Positions 22,885-29,409 of a stretch of DNA of 32,701 nucleotides are shown piece after piece. The notes under the pieces were generated by a model that saw only the letters and a list, made by a program, of their open reading frames with translations, made no database searches and was not told the DNA's origin. The translations under genes and the position numbers were made by a program. The DNA is taken from assembly GCA_904394685.1 (NCBI GenBank), contig CAJFNK010000071.1:1-32701 (forward strand), written 5' to 3'. The DNA is from Candidatus Heritagella gallinarum (lineage in GTDB: Bacteria > Bacillota > Clostridia > Oscillospirales > Acutalibacteraceae). Position 1 is the first letter of the stretch; each line of letters opens with the position of its first letter.

Positions 22885-23787
22885 ATGGCAGTTAAGAAAA
22901 CAGGCGCAATCGTTCCCGGGCAAACCTATCTGATCGTGAACCGCAAAACCGGAAAGGCTCTGACCGCAGAATCCAAGGCAGAAAACGCCGGCGTTGTAGA
23001 GCAGTTTTTCCTCACCCATGAGGACAATCAGCTCTGGATGCTGGAAGAAGCCGGAAAGGGCACCTGGAAGCTGGTATGCAAGGATTCCGGCAAATGCCTG
23101 GATGTGATCAGCGGCGGTGACGTAGACGGCGCATGGGTTCATCAGTGGGACTATGTCGGCGGCGAAACCCAGCAGTGGAAGGTAAAAGCCGTAAAGGGCG
23201 GATTCCATAAGATCATCAACCTGAAATCCGGCAAATGTCTGGATGTTGTGGGTCTGAGTGATGAGGACGGCGCTGCTATTCAGATTTGGGAAGACACCGA
23301 CGGAGAGAACCAGCAGTGGAAACTGGAAGCCTGGCCGCCCGTAGAGGAAGCCCCCGTTGTGGAAGAAAAGCCTGCCGAAAAGGTGGAAGCTCCGGTTGTC
23401 GAAGAAAAGCCTGCCGAAAAGGTGGAGGCTCCCGTTGCCGAAGAAAAGCCTGCCGAAAAGGTGGAGGCTCCCGTTGCCGAAGAAAAGCCCGCCGAGAAGG
23501 TGGAAGCTCCGGCTGCTGAAGAAAAGCCCGCCGAGAAGGTGGAAGCTCCGGCTGCCGAAAAGAAACCGGCCGCTAAAAAGACAACCACCAGAAAACCGGC
23601 TTCAAAGAAGCCCGCTGCAAAGAAGCCCGCTGCGAAAAAGCCGGCCGCTAAAAAGCCTGCTGCAAAAGCCGCAGCTGCCAAAGAACCGGCTGCAAAGGCA
23701 ACTGCCGCTGAAAAGGCTCCTGCCAAAAAGCCTGCTGCAAAAAAGACAACCGCTAAGAAAACCACTGCCAAAAAAGACAGTGAATAA
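22885..23787 (+). CDS. Ricin-B lectin domain fused to a histone H1-like tail
   Basis: A 300-residue protein in three parts. Residues 1-150 form a ricin-type beta-trefoil with repeated GKCLDV (twice) and QxW-type ends (NQLWML, TQQWKV, NQQWKL). Residues 158-222 are five 13-residue repeats of the type VVEEKPAEKVEAP. Residues 223-300 are Lys/Ala/Pro-rich (KKPAAKKPAAK and TTAKK), like eukaryotic histone H1 tails and bacterial HU or Hc-type extensions that bind nucleic acid. There is no signal peptide, membrane helix or anchor, so the lectin domain seems cytoplasmic unless exported otherwise. The ATG at 22885 has AAAGGAG 8 bases upstream. It has its own consensus promoter and terminator. A role at the nucleoid or with a polyanion such as teichoic acid is speculation; function is unknown. 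Confidence 0.9.
   Translation: MAVKKTGAIVPGQTYLIVNRKTGKALTAESKAENAGVVEQFFLTHEDNQLWMLEEAGKGTWKLVCKDSGKCLDVISGGDVDGAWVHQWDYVGGETQQWKVKAVKGGFHKIINLKSGKCLDVVGLSDEDGAAIQIWEDTDGENQQWKLEAWPPVEEAPVVEEKPAEKVEAPVVEEKPAEKVEAPVAEEKPAEKVEAPVAEEKPAEKVEAPAAEEKPAEKVEAPAAEKKPAAKKTTTRKPASKKPAAKKPAAKKPAAKKPAAKAAAAKEPAAKATAAEKAPAKKPAAKKTTAKKTTAKKDSE
23356..23550 (+). repeat. Five 39-base tandem repeats inside the lectin gene
   Basis: Five units of exactly 39 bases starting at 23356, 23395, 23434, 23473 and 23512. Each encodes 13 residues of the form (V/A)(V/A)EEKPAEKVEAP. Units differ at a few third positions, so the array is not wholly fresh. Copy number may vary between strains. Confidence 0.95.
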
Positions 23788-23802
23788 ACCCGGATACAAA
23801 AG

Positions 23803-23840
23803 GAAGCGGCTCCCATTCATTTGGGAGCCGCTTCTTTTTT
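23803..23840 (+). terminator. Terminator of the lectin/H1-tail gene
   Basis: GAAGCGGCTCCCA (23803-23815) pairs perfectly with TGGGAGCCGCTTC (23822-23834), followed by TTTTTT. Confidence 0.95.
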
Positions 23841-23885
23841 CAGTCTGTTAAAAAGGTGTTTTGTTACTGGCCGATTGCACATATA

Positions 23886-24102
23886 AGGGGAAACCCCAGA
23901 CGTGGGTTTCCCCTCAAAAACAGCCCACCGGGCTGTTTTTTCACCCTTTCCTGCGTTCTCGAAGTATAAAAGATTCCGCTCTCTGCGGAGAGCGGCCAAA
24001 AGGGCGCTGCCCTTTTGGATTTCCCGCCACCTTTTATAAAAGGTGGACGAAAATTTTAAGTTGCGGGGAAGTGGCTTCAAATTTCTGACTTGTCCCCCGC
24101 AA
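23886..24102. repeat. Cluster of six perfect inverted repeats
   Basis: In order: an 11-base stem at 23886-23914; AAAAACAGCCC/GGGCTGTTTTT at 23916-23940, a bidirectional terminator; CCGCTCTC/GAGAGCGG at 23976-23995; CCAAAAGGGC/GCCCTTTTGG at 23996-24018; the 20-base palindrome CCACCTTTTATAAAAGGTGG at 24027-24046; and TTGCGGGG/CCCCGCAA at 24061-24102. No gene fits the region. The 24061-24102 stem lies nearest the ilvD stop (24151) and may help end that transcript. It could be a mosaic intergenic repeat or a structured RNA. Confidence 0.7.
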
Positions 24103-24150
24103 ACCGTTTTTGTACAGTTTTTTCAGCCTTACAGGTTTATCTTCTCTCTA

Positions 24151-25815
24151 TTATTTTGCTTCCAGAATAGCGCCACGGTTGCCGGAGGTCACCAACGCTG
24201 CATACCGGGCCAGATAGCCGGTGGTAATCTTGGGCTGGCGGGGCTTCCACGCCGCACGGCGGCGCTCCATTTCCTCGTCGGAAATTTCCAGCCGGATGCT
24301 GTTGCCCATAATATCGATGGAGATGGTGTCGCCTTCTTCTACCAGCGCTATGGGGCCGCCTACCGCTGCTTCGGGAGAAACATGGCCAATAGCGGCGCCA
24401 CGGGTTGCGCCCGAAAAACGTCCGTCGGTAATCAGCGCCACTGTGCTGCCCAGCCCACGGCCCACAATCGCCGAAGTGGGGTTGAGCATTTCCCGCATGC
24501 CGGGGCCTCCCTTGGGGCCTTCATACCGGATGACGACCACGTCGCCCGGAACAATCTTCCCGCCGTTGATGGCGGCAAGGGCATCTTCCTCACAGTCAAA
24601 CACACGGGCAGGCCCACTGTGGCACAGCATCTCCGGCGCAACTGCCGAACGCTTTACCACGCAGGAATCCGGCGCCAGGTTGCCACGCAGCACGGCAATG
24701 CCGCCGGTGGTGCTGTATGGGTTGCTCACCGGACGGATGACCTCCGGATTGAGGTTGACGCTGTTTGCAATATTTTCGCCCACGGTTTTGCCGGTACAGG
24801 TAATCAAATCCAAATCCAGCAGTCCCAGCTTGCTGATTTCCTTCATCACCGCATACACGCCGCCGGCTTCGTTCAGGTCCTCCATATGGTGCGGGCCGGC
24901 CGGAGCCAGATGGCACAGGTTGGGGGTCTTGTCGCTGATGGCGTTGGCAATGTCCACGTTCAGCTCGATGCCCGCTTCATGGGCGATAGCGGGCAGATGC
25001 AGCATACTGTTCGTGCTGCATCCCAGCGCCATATCCATGGTGAGGGCGTTGCGGAAAGCCCCTTCGGTCATGATGTCACGGGGGCGGATATCCTTTCGAA
25101 TCAGCTCCATAATCTGCATACCGGCCTGTTTTGCCAGCCGGATTCGCTGGGAATATACGGCCGGGATGGTGCCGTTGCCCGGCAGACCCATGCCCAGCAC
25201 CTCGGTGAGGCAGTTCATGGAGTTGGCGGTATACATGCCGGAGCAGGAGCCACAGGTGGGGCAGGTTTTGTTCTCAAATTCCAGCAGCTTATCGTCGTCG
25301 ATTTTTCCGGCGTTATAAGCGCCCACCGCTTCGGAGATGCTGGAAAAGCTCACCTTGCAGCCGTCTACCGTTCCTGCCAGCATGGGGCCGCCGCTCACAA
25401 AGATGGTGGGCACGTTCAGCCGTGCCGCCGCCATCAGCAGGCCGGGCACGTTTTTGTCACAGTTCGGCACCATCACCAGGGCGTCCAGTGCGTGCGCCAT
25501 GGTCATGGCCTCGGTGGAATCCGCAATCAGGTCACGGGTCACCAGCGAATATTTCATTCCCTGATGTCCCATAGCCAGCCCGTCGCACACAGCGATGGCC
25601 GGGAACACGATTGGCGTTCCTCCCGCCATGGAGATGCCGGTTTTGACCGCTTCTACAATTTTATCCAGGTTCATATGTCCGGGAACGATATCGTTCTGGG
25701 AGCTGACAACGCCTACCAGCGGGCGCTCCAATTCTTCTTTGGTAAATCCCAGTGCATTGAACAACGCACGGTGGGTGGCGCTTTTTACGCCCTTCGTCAC
25801 AGCATCGCTTCTCAA
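24151..25815 (-). CDS. ilvD: Dihydroxy-acid dehydratase
   Basis: A 554-residue IlvD/Edd-family dehydratase, normal length. It would dehydrate 2,3-dihydroxy-isovalerate and 2,3-dihydroxy-3-methylvalerate in valine and isoleucine synthesis, using an iron-sulfur cluster. Family motifs are [25 protein letters not shown] (cluster Cys), [18 protein letters not shown] (second cluster Cys region), GCSTNSMLH and [10 protein letters not shown]. The start is TTG at 25813-25815 with AAGGAGG 8 bases upstream. It stands apart from other ilv genes and follows a FadR-type regulator whose likely operator lies in its promoter. Since sugar-acid dehydratases belong to the same family and are often FadR-type regulated, that activity is a less likely alternative. 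Confidence 0.93.
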   Translation of the reverse strand: MRSDAVTKGVKSATHRALFNALGFTKEELERPLVGVVSSQNDIVPGHMNLDKIVEAVKTGISMAGGTPIVFPAIAVCDGLAMGHQGMKYSLVTRDLIADSTEAMTMAHALDALVMVPNCDKNVPGLLMAAARLNVPTIFVSGGPMLAGTVDGCKVSFSSISEAVGAYNAGKIDDDKLLEFENKTCPTCGSCSGMYTANSMNCLTEVLGMGLPGNGTIPAVYSQRIRLAKQAGMQIMELIRKDIRPRDIMTEGAFRNALTMDMALGCSTNSMLHLPAIAHEAGIELNVDIANAISDKTPNLCHLAPAGPHHMEDLNEAGGVYAVMKEISKLGLLDLDLITCTGKTVGENIANSVNLNPEVIRPVSNPYSTTGGIAVLRGNLAPDSCVVKRSAVAPEMLCHSGPARVFDCEEDALAAINGGKIVPGDVVVIRYEGPKGGPGMREMLNPTSAIVGRGLGSTVALITDGRFSGATRGAAIGHVSPEAAVGGPIALVEEGDTISIDIMGNSIRLEISDEEMERRRAAWKPRQPKITTGYLARYAALVTSGNRGAILEAK

Positions 25816-25877
25816 AAGGCTTCCTCCTTGTCTGTAAATCCGGGGAAATCCGCCGCATCAGATGTTGCCCCGGCAAG

Positions 25878-25929
25878 TTGTCCGATAGATGTATAATCAC
25901 ATTATACCTTGTCAGACAACAAAAGTCAA
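25878..25929 (-). promoter_or_regulatory. ilvD promoter with two GntR/FadR-type operators
   Basis: On the minus strand TTGACT (25924-25929), a 17-base spacer and TATAAT (25901-25906). The spacer holds TTGTCAGACAA (25909-25919), a perfect match to the FadR-subfamily consensus TNGTNNNACNA. A weaker site, TTGTCCGATAG (25878-25888), lies just after the start point. GTATAAT-CAC-ATTATAC (25891-25907) is a further palindrome over the -10 box. Confidence 0.8.
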
Positions 25930-25940
25930 CACAGCGCACA

Positions 25941-25977
25941 AAAAGAAATCGCCACCCCCATTTTTGGGAATGGCGAA
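25941..25977 (-). terminator. Terminator of the gntR gene
   Basis: An interrupted stem, CGCCATTCCC with GGGGGTGGCG (25950-25975), is followed on the minus strand by ATTTCTTTTT. It lies between the gntR stop and the ilvD promoter, so the two genes are probably transcribed separately. Confidence 0.75.
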
Positions 25978-25989
25978 TCGGGTTCCGGT

Positions 25990-26679
25990 TTATTCTTCGA
26001 TTTCGACCCCAAAGGAAGCCATGGCGTGGACAATATGCAGCCGCATGGCGGTTTCTGCCCCCACCGGGTTGCGCTGGGCGATGAAATCCATCAGCATGCG
26101 GTGGTCAGCCAGCGTTTCCTGCACCACCTTTTCGTTATTTTCCGAAAGGCGCACGCCCTGATGGATGGCCTTATAGATAATCGGGATGAGCCTGCCGGTA
26201 AATTCATTGTGCGCCGCCACCGCCACCGAGCGGTGAAACGCCTGTTCCGCTTCGGTGCGGTCTTCCCCGGCGGCGATGAGGGCTTCTTCTTTTTCGCCGC
26301 ACTCCAGAATTTTTCTGATTTCCCGGTCGGTGCCCCGTTTGGCCGCCAGAAAAGCCACTCTCGGCTCGAACATCAGGCGGAACTCAAACAAATCCCGCAG
26401 GTTCATCCGCATCCCGCTCAGCTCGTCCTCGCTGATGGGATGCTCGTGCAGGTTGCGCTCCACCACAAAGGTACCCCGCCCCCGGCGAATCTCCAACACA
26501 TTGTGGGACACCAGAATCCGAACGGCCTCCCGCAGGGTTGCCCGGCTCACATGAAGGCTGGCGGAAAATTCGTTCTCGTTGGGCAGCTTATCCCCCGGAT
26601 GCAAAACGCCGTCCACGGTAATCATCGCCAGGATGGTATCCGCCACCTGTTGGGAAAGGGTTTTTTCGTTTTGTGCCAT
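25990..26679 (-). CDS. GntR-family regulator, FadR subfamily
   Basis: A 229-residue regulator. The N-terminal winged helix carries LPNENEFSASLHVSRATLREAVRIL and the wing RRGRGTFV; the C-terminal FCD ligand domain (about 90-225) has the EFRLMFEPRVAFLAA, FHRSVAVAAHNE and DHRMLMDFI segments holding the metal-binding Asp/His set (typically Asp, His, His, His). FadR-type proteins of this kind sense small carboxylates such as sugar acids or 2-oxo/hydroxy acids. The ATG at 26677-26679 has AAGGAG 9 bases upstream. The neighbouring ilvD promoter contains a perfect TTGTCNGACAA operator, so ilvD is the evident target. No such site was seen at its own promoter. Confidence 0.93.
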   Translation of the reverse strand: MAQNEKTLSQQVADTILAMITVDGVLHPGDKLPNENEFSASLHVSRATLREAVRILVSHNVLEIRRGRGTFVVERNLHEHPISEDELSGMRMNLRDLFEFRLMFEPRVAFLAAKRGTDREIRKILECGEKEEALIAAGEDRTEAEQAFHRSVAVAAHNEFTGRLIPIIYKAIHQGVRLSENNEKVVQETLADHRMLMDFIAQRNPVGAETAMRLHIVHAMASFGVEIEE

Positions 26680-26723
26680 ACTCCGCACTCCTTCTGGCTG
26701 ACAGCCGGTATTTTCTGCCCCTC

Positions 26724-26752
26724 AGTATAGCACAGCAAAAGCCGGGGCGCAA
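26724..26752 (-). promoter_or_regulatory. Probable gntR promoter
   Basis: On the minus strand TTGCGC (26747-26752), a 17-base spacer and TATACT (26724-26729). It overlaps the terminator of the upstream gene. Confidence 0.55.
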
Positions 26753-26772
26753 GAAAAACCTGCCCCCGGCTT
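26735..26772 (-). terminator. Terminator of the 146-residue frame
   Basis: AAGCCGGGGGC pairs with GCCCCGGCTT (26739-26748 with 26762-26772, one bulge), then TTGC on the minus strand. It begins 10 bases after the stop at 26782. The U tract is short. Confidence 0.6.
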
Positions 26773-26781
26773 GAATCGCTA

Positions 26782-27222
26782 TTACTGACTTTGGTTCTTT
26801 TTCTTATATTCCTCCAGCTGTTCTACAGCCTCGTCGCTGGGATACAGGAAAGGCAGATTCAGCTTGGGAATCACTTCTTTTTCGATTTCTTCAGTATCAT
26901 AAAATGCACGGGGGTTCTCCCGGCCTTCGAGCCATTTTTCGATCGTTTTCAGGTCTTCGATCAATAATTCCAGCTCTTTCATGTCTTCGTCCGTAATGGT
27001 CTTGTTTCGGAGTTTTTCGCCATTCATCCGTAAAATCTTGATCTGTGCTTCATACAGAGAAACCACAAAAAGATGAGATCTGGCTCCATAGGGATCTGCA
27101 AACTCATAATAACTCTTTGCCTTTTCCAGATCATTCGCTGTGGTATACAAAACTCCGCCCCAGTCCGGGCTGCGTTCCGAAAGCGCCCCCACCTCGGATT
27201 CTCCATGGAGATAGGTACTCAT
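26782..27222 (-). CDS. Soluble domain of unknown function, possibly the C-terminal part of a frameshifted membrane protein
   Basis: A 146-residue frame rich in charged helices (YYEFADPYGARSHLFVVSLYEAQIKIL, then a Glu/Lys-rich second half). No family is recognised. The ATG at 27220-27222 has no ribosome site; it overlaps the stop of the preceding frame as ATGA. Directly before lies a run of seven T residues (27231-27237, minus strand). One extra T would join both frames into a single 202-residue protein with an N-terminal membrane anchor and continuous helix reading DFFSAAMSTYL. So this is either a translationally coupled second protein, a programmed or natural frameshift, or a sequencing or mutational loss of one T. 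Confidence 0.6.
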   Translation of the reverse strand: MSTYLHGESEVGALSERSPDWGGVLYTTANDLEKAKSYYEFADPYGARSHLFVVSLYEAQIKILRMNGEKLRNKTITDEDMKELELLIEDLKTIEKWLEGRENPRAFYDTEEIEKEVIPKLNLPFLYPSDEAVEQLEEYKKKNQSQ

Positions 27223-27389
27223 GGCTGCTGAAAAAAATCCCGATGGTGTAGCATACGGTCTTCATATGCAGCTTGGCGTTGCTGCTTTTCGCCTTGCAGC
27301 TGGACGAACAGCCACACGTTTACTCCGGCCGACAGAAGGAACAGCAGTGCCAGCAGCAGAACCGGCAGATTGATTTTTCTCTTTTCCAT
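27219..27389 (-). CDS. Short single-pass membrane protein, possibly the N-terminal part of a frameshifted gene
   Basis: A 56-residue frame: basic start MEKRKINLP, one membrane helix (about 8-30, VLLLALLFLLSAGVNVWLFV), then a charged segment QGEKQQRQAAYEDRMLHHRDFF that ends abruptly after QQP. The ATG at 27387-27389 has GGGAG 7 bases upstream. The stop TGA overlaps the ATG of the next frame. The charged tail fits as the start of the helical domain continued in the next frame, which supports the frameshift reading. A membrane-anchored protein facing outward is expected for the joined product. The promoter is at 27504-27532. Confidence 0.6.
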   Translation of the reverse strand: MEKRKINLPVLLLALLFLLSAGVNVWLFVQLQGEKQQRQAAYEDRMLHHRDFFQQP

Positions 27390-27503
27390 CACTTCACTCC
27401 CCCTACTCCTTTTTGTTCGTGTTGAAATGACGCAGAAGGTACCGACCATTTTACCGGCAAAAGAATCTGGAATCCTGAAAAAACCACCCGGATGATCATA
27501 TTT

Positions 27504-27532
27504 AGTATAGCATAATTTATAAATAAACACAA
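27504..27532 (-). promoter_or_regulatory. Probable promoter of the short membrane-protein gene
   Basis: On the minus strand TTGTGT (27527-27532), a 17-base spacer and TATACT (27504-27509). Confidence 0.6.
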
Positions 27533-27553
27533 TTAAATTTCAATTATTGTCAT

Positions 27554-27733
27554 TTATTTGTCATCTTTTTCAATCTCGCCGTTTTTCTCCTCAAACTCCC
27601 GGATACACTGACGGATAAGATAGAGGATTTGCCCATTGGCGGAGCGCCCTTCATATTTCGCAATATAATGCAACTTTCGATGAAGCTCCGGGTCTACTTC
27701 AATTCCTAAATGCTTGTTTTCTTTATTTCTCAC
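27554..27733 (-). CDS. Ribbon-helix-helix (Arc-like) DNA-binding protein
   Basis: A 59-residue protein: a short basic N-terminus, beta-strand KHLGIEVDPELH, helix RKLHYIAKYEGRSA and helix NGQILYLIRQCIREFEEKNG. This is the strand-helix-helix pattern of Arc/MetJ-type dimeric regulators, of usual size. The start is GTG at 27731-27733 with GGGGGAT just upstream. No toxin partner is adjacent: the next gene on the strand (27389) is an unrelated membrane protein and the divergent gene is a transporter. A perfect palindrome at 27792-27807 overlaps its promoter, fitting autoregulation. It could also control the divergent NSS transporter. Confidence 0.8.
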   Translation of the reverse strand: MRNKENKHLGIEVDPELHRKLHYIAKYEGRSANGQILYLIRQCIREFEEKNGEIEKDDK

Positions 27734-27767
27734 TGTTATCCCCCTACCATCTTCATTCTAAGATAAT

Positions 27768-27807
27768 AGTATACCATCTTTTTCCAGCGAAGTAATATTA
27801 ATATTAC
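27768..27807 (-). promoter_or_regulatory. Promoter of the ribbon-helix-helix gene with palindromic operator
   Basis: On the minus strand TATACT (27768-27773) is the -10 box; the -35 position (27791-27796) is the weak ATTACT and is covered by the perfect palindrome GTAATATTAATATTAC (27792-27807). Confidence 0.5.
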
Positions 27808-27865
27808 AAAAATCTCAACCATAAAGCCCTTTTTGAGGCTGATTCAATTATTCATCTCTTTATTT

Positions 27866-27916
27866 GCACAAAGTGCCCGGTTTCTCTTGACGCTTTGTGC
27901 GGTTCTCTGGTATCCT
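27866..27916 (+). promoter_or_regulatory. Promoter of the NSS transporter, flanked by an inverted repeat
   Basis: TTGACG (27887-27892), an 18-base spacer and TATCCT (27911-27916). GCACAAAG (27866-27873) and CTTTGTGC (27893-27900) form an inverted repeat on either side of the -35 box, a possible operator. Confidence 0.55.
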
Positions 27917-27961
27917 AAAAGATATGAAAAAATTTCAGTAATTGTAAAAGAAGGGATTTTC

Positions 27962-29329
27962 ATGGAAACACGGGAGAAATTCTCCTCCCGCCTGGGATTT
28001 ATCCTGATTTCGGCGGGCTGTGCCGTGGGTTTGGGAAATGTATGGCGTTTCCCCTATATCACGGGCAAATACGGAGGGGCGGCCTTTGTGCTGATTTACC
28101 TGCTCTTTCTGGTCATTTTGGGGCTTCCGATCATGGTGATGGAGTTCGCCGTTGGGCGTGCCAGCCAGAAATCGGCCGCCCGCAGCTTTCATGTGCTGGA
28201 ACCCAAAGGCACCAAGTGGCATATTACCGGCTGGGCCGCTATGGCGGGCAACTACCTTTTGATGATGTTTTATACCACCGTGGGCGGCTGGATGCTCTCA
28301 TATGTATTCAAAACCGCTTCGGGTGAATTTGTGGACAAAACGCCTCAGCAGGTAGAGGGCATTTTTAACGGCATGCTTGCCGACCCGCTCTCCATGACCG
28401 GCTGGATGCTGCTGACGGTTATCATCAGCTTTGGCATTTGCAGCATGGGACTGCAAAAAGGGGTGGAGCGCATCACCAAAGTGATGATGGGCTTCCTGTT
28501 TGTCATCCTCATCGCCCTGTGTGTCCGCAGCGTTACGCTGGAAGGCGCCGGCGATGGCCTTTCCTTCTATCTGATTCCCGATTTTGGAAAAATGGTGGAA
28601 AACGGCGTGGGCGAAGCAATCTTTGCCGCCATGGGACAGGCGTTCTTCACCCTGAGCTTGGGTATCGGCGCCATGGCGATTTTTGGCAGCTATATCAGCC
28701 GTGACCGCTCCCTCACCGGGGAATCCATCAATATCTGCGCTCTGGACACCCTGATTGCCCTGATGGCGGGCCTGATTATCTTCCCCGCCTGCTTTGCCTT
28801 TGACGTGAACCCCGGCGAAGGCCCTGGGCTGGTGTTTGTCACCCTGCCCAACGTGTTCAACCAGATGCTGGGCGGACAGATCTGGGGCAGCCTGTTCTTT
28901 GTGTTCATGACCTTTGCTGCCATGTCTACCATTGTGGCAGTGTTTGAGAACATCATCAGCTTTGCTATCGACCTCTGGGGCTGGAGCCGCAAAAAAGCGG
29001 TGCTGGTAAACGGAGTAGTGATCGTGCTGCTCTCCATGCCCTGTGTATTGGGCTTTAACCTCTGGAGCGGTTTTGCCCCTCTGGGCGGCACCATTCAGGA
29101 CTTGGAGGACTTTATTGTTTCCAACAACCTGCTCCCGCTGGGCAGCATCGCCTATCTGCTGTTCTGCACCAGCCGCTATGGATGGGGATGGAAAAACTTT
29201 ATCCGGGAGGCGGACGCAGGCAAGGGAATCAAGTTCCCCAAATGGGCGAGAGTGTATCTCTCCTATATCCTGCCGCTGATCGTGCTGTTTATCTTCGTGA
29301 TGGGATACTGGAATAAATTCCACGGATAA
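27962..29329 (+). CDS. Sodium-dependent transporter, NSS (SNF) family
   Basis: A 455-residue membrane protein of the neurotransmitter:sodium symporter family, the LeuT/TnaT/Tyt1 type. Helix 1 carries the hallmark GCAVGLGNVWRFPYITGKYGG with the unwound sodium and substrate site. Helix 6-8 motifs FFTLSLGIGAM and the segment AAMSTIVAVFENIISF follow. About 11 helices are visible, as in many bacterial members. It imports an amino acid with Na+; the exact one is not readable, although bacterial relatives carry tryptophan, tyrosine or leucine. The ATG at 27962 has AGAAGGG five bases upstream; an in-frame start at 27833 lies before the promoter. It is single, with a strong terminator after it. Confidence 0.94.
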   Translation: METREKFSSRLGFILISAGCAVGLGNVWRFPYITGKYGGAAFVLIYLLFLVILGLPIMVMEFAVGRASQKSAARSFHVLEPKGTKWHITGWAAMAGNYLLMMFYTTVGGWMLSYVFKTASGEFVDKTPQQVEGIFNGMLADPLSMTGWMLLTVIISFGICSMGLQKGVERITKVMMGFLFVILIALCVRSVTLEGAGDGLSFYLIPDFGKMVENGVGEAIFAAMGQAFFTLSLGIGAMAIFGSYISRDRSLTGESINICALDTLIALMAGLIIFPACFAFDVNPGEGPGLVFVTLPNVFNQMLGGQIWGSLFFVFMTFAAMSTIVAVFENIISFAIDLWGWSRKKAVLVNGVVIVLLSMPCVLGFNLWSGFAPLGGTIQDLEDFIVSNNLLPLGSIAYLLFCTSRYGWGWKNFIREADAGKGIKFPKWARVYLSYILPLIVLFIFVMGYWNKFHG

Positions 29330-29344
29330 TCATAAAAAGGAAAG

Positions 29345-29385
29345 AAGCTCCGGGCTGCGTCAAGCGACGTTTCCCGGAGCTTTTT
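29345..29385. terminator. Bidirectional terminator between the NSS transporter and GH2 genes
   Basis: AAGCTCCGGG (29345-29354) pairs perfectly with CCCGGAGCTT (29373-29382), with an inner CGTC/GACG helix and T residues following. Confidence 0.9.
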
Positions 29386-29409
29386 GATATCCATTTTTAA
29401 AAGTGACTG

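Noticed and set aside
22564-23208. 214-residue minus-strand frame over the lectin promoter and N-terminus
   Set aside because: It overlaps a consensus promoter and a clear ricin domain in the other strand; no ribosome site.
23356-23550. Tandem 39-base repeats as a possible CRISPR array
   Set aside because: The units are contiguous without spacers and encode protein repeats in frame.
24043-25896. 617-residue plus-strand frame opposite ilvD
   Set aside because: Antisense shadow of a clear ilvD gene; low-complexity translation with no recognisable domain.
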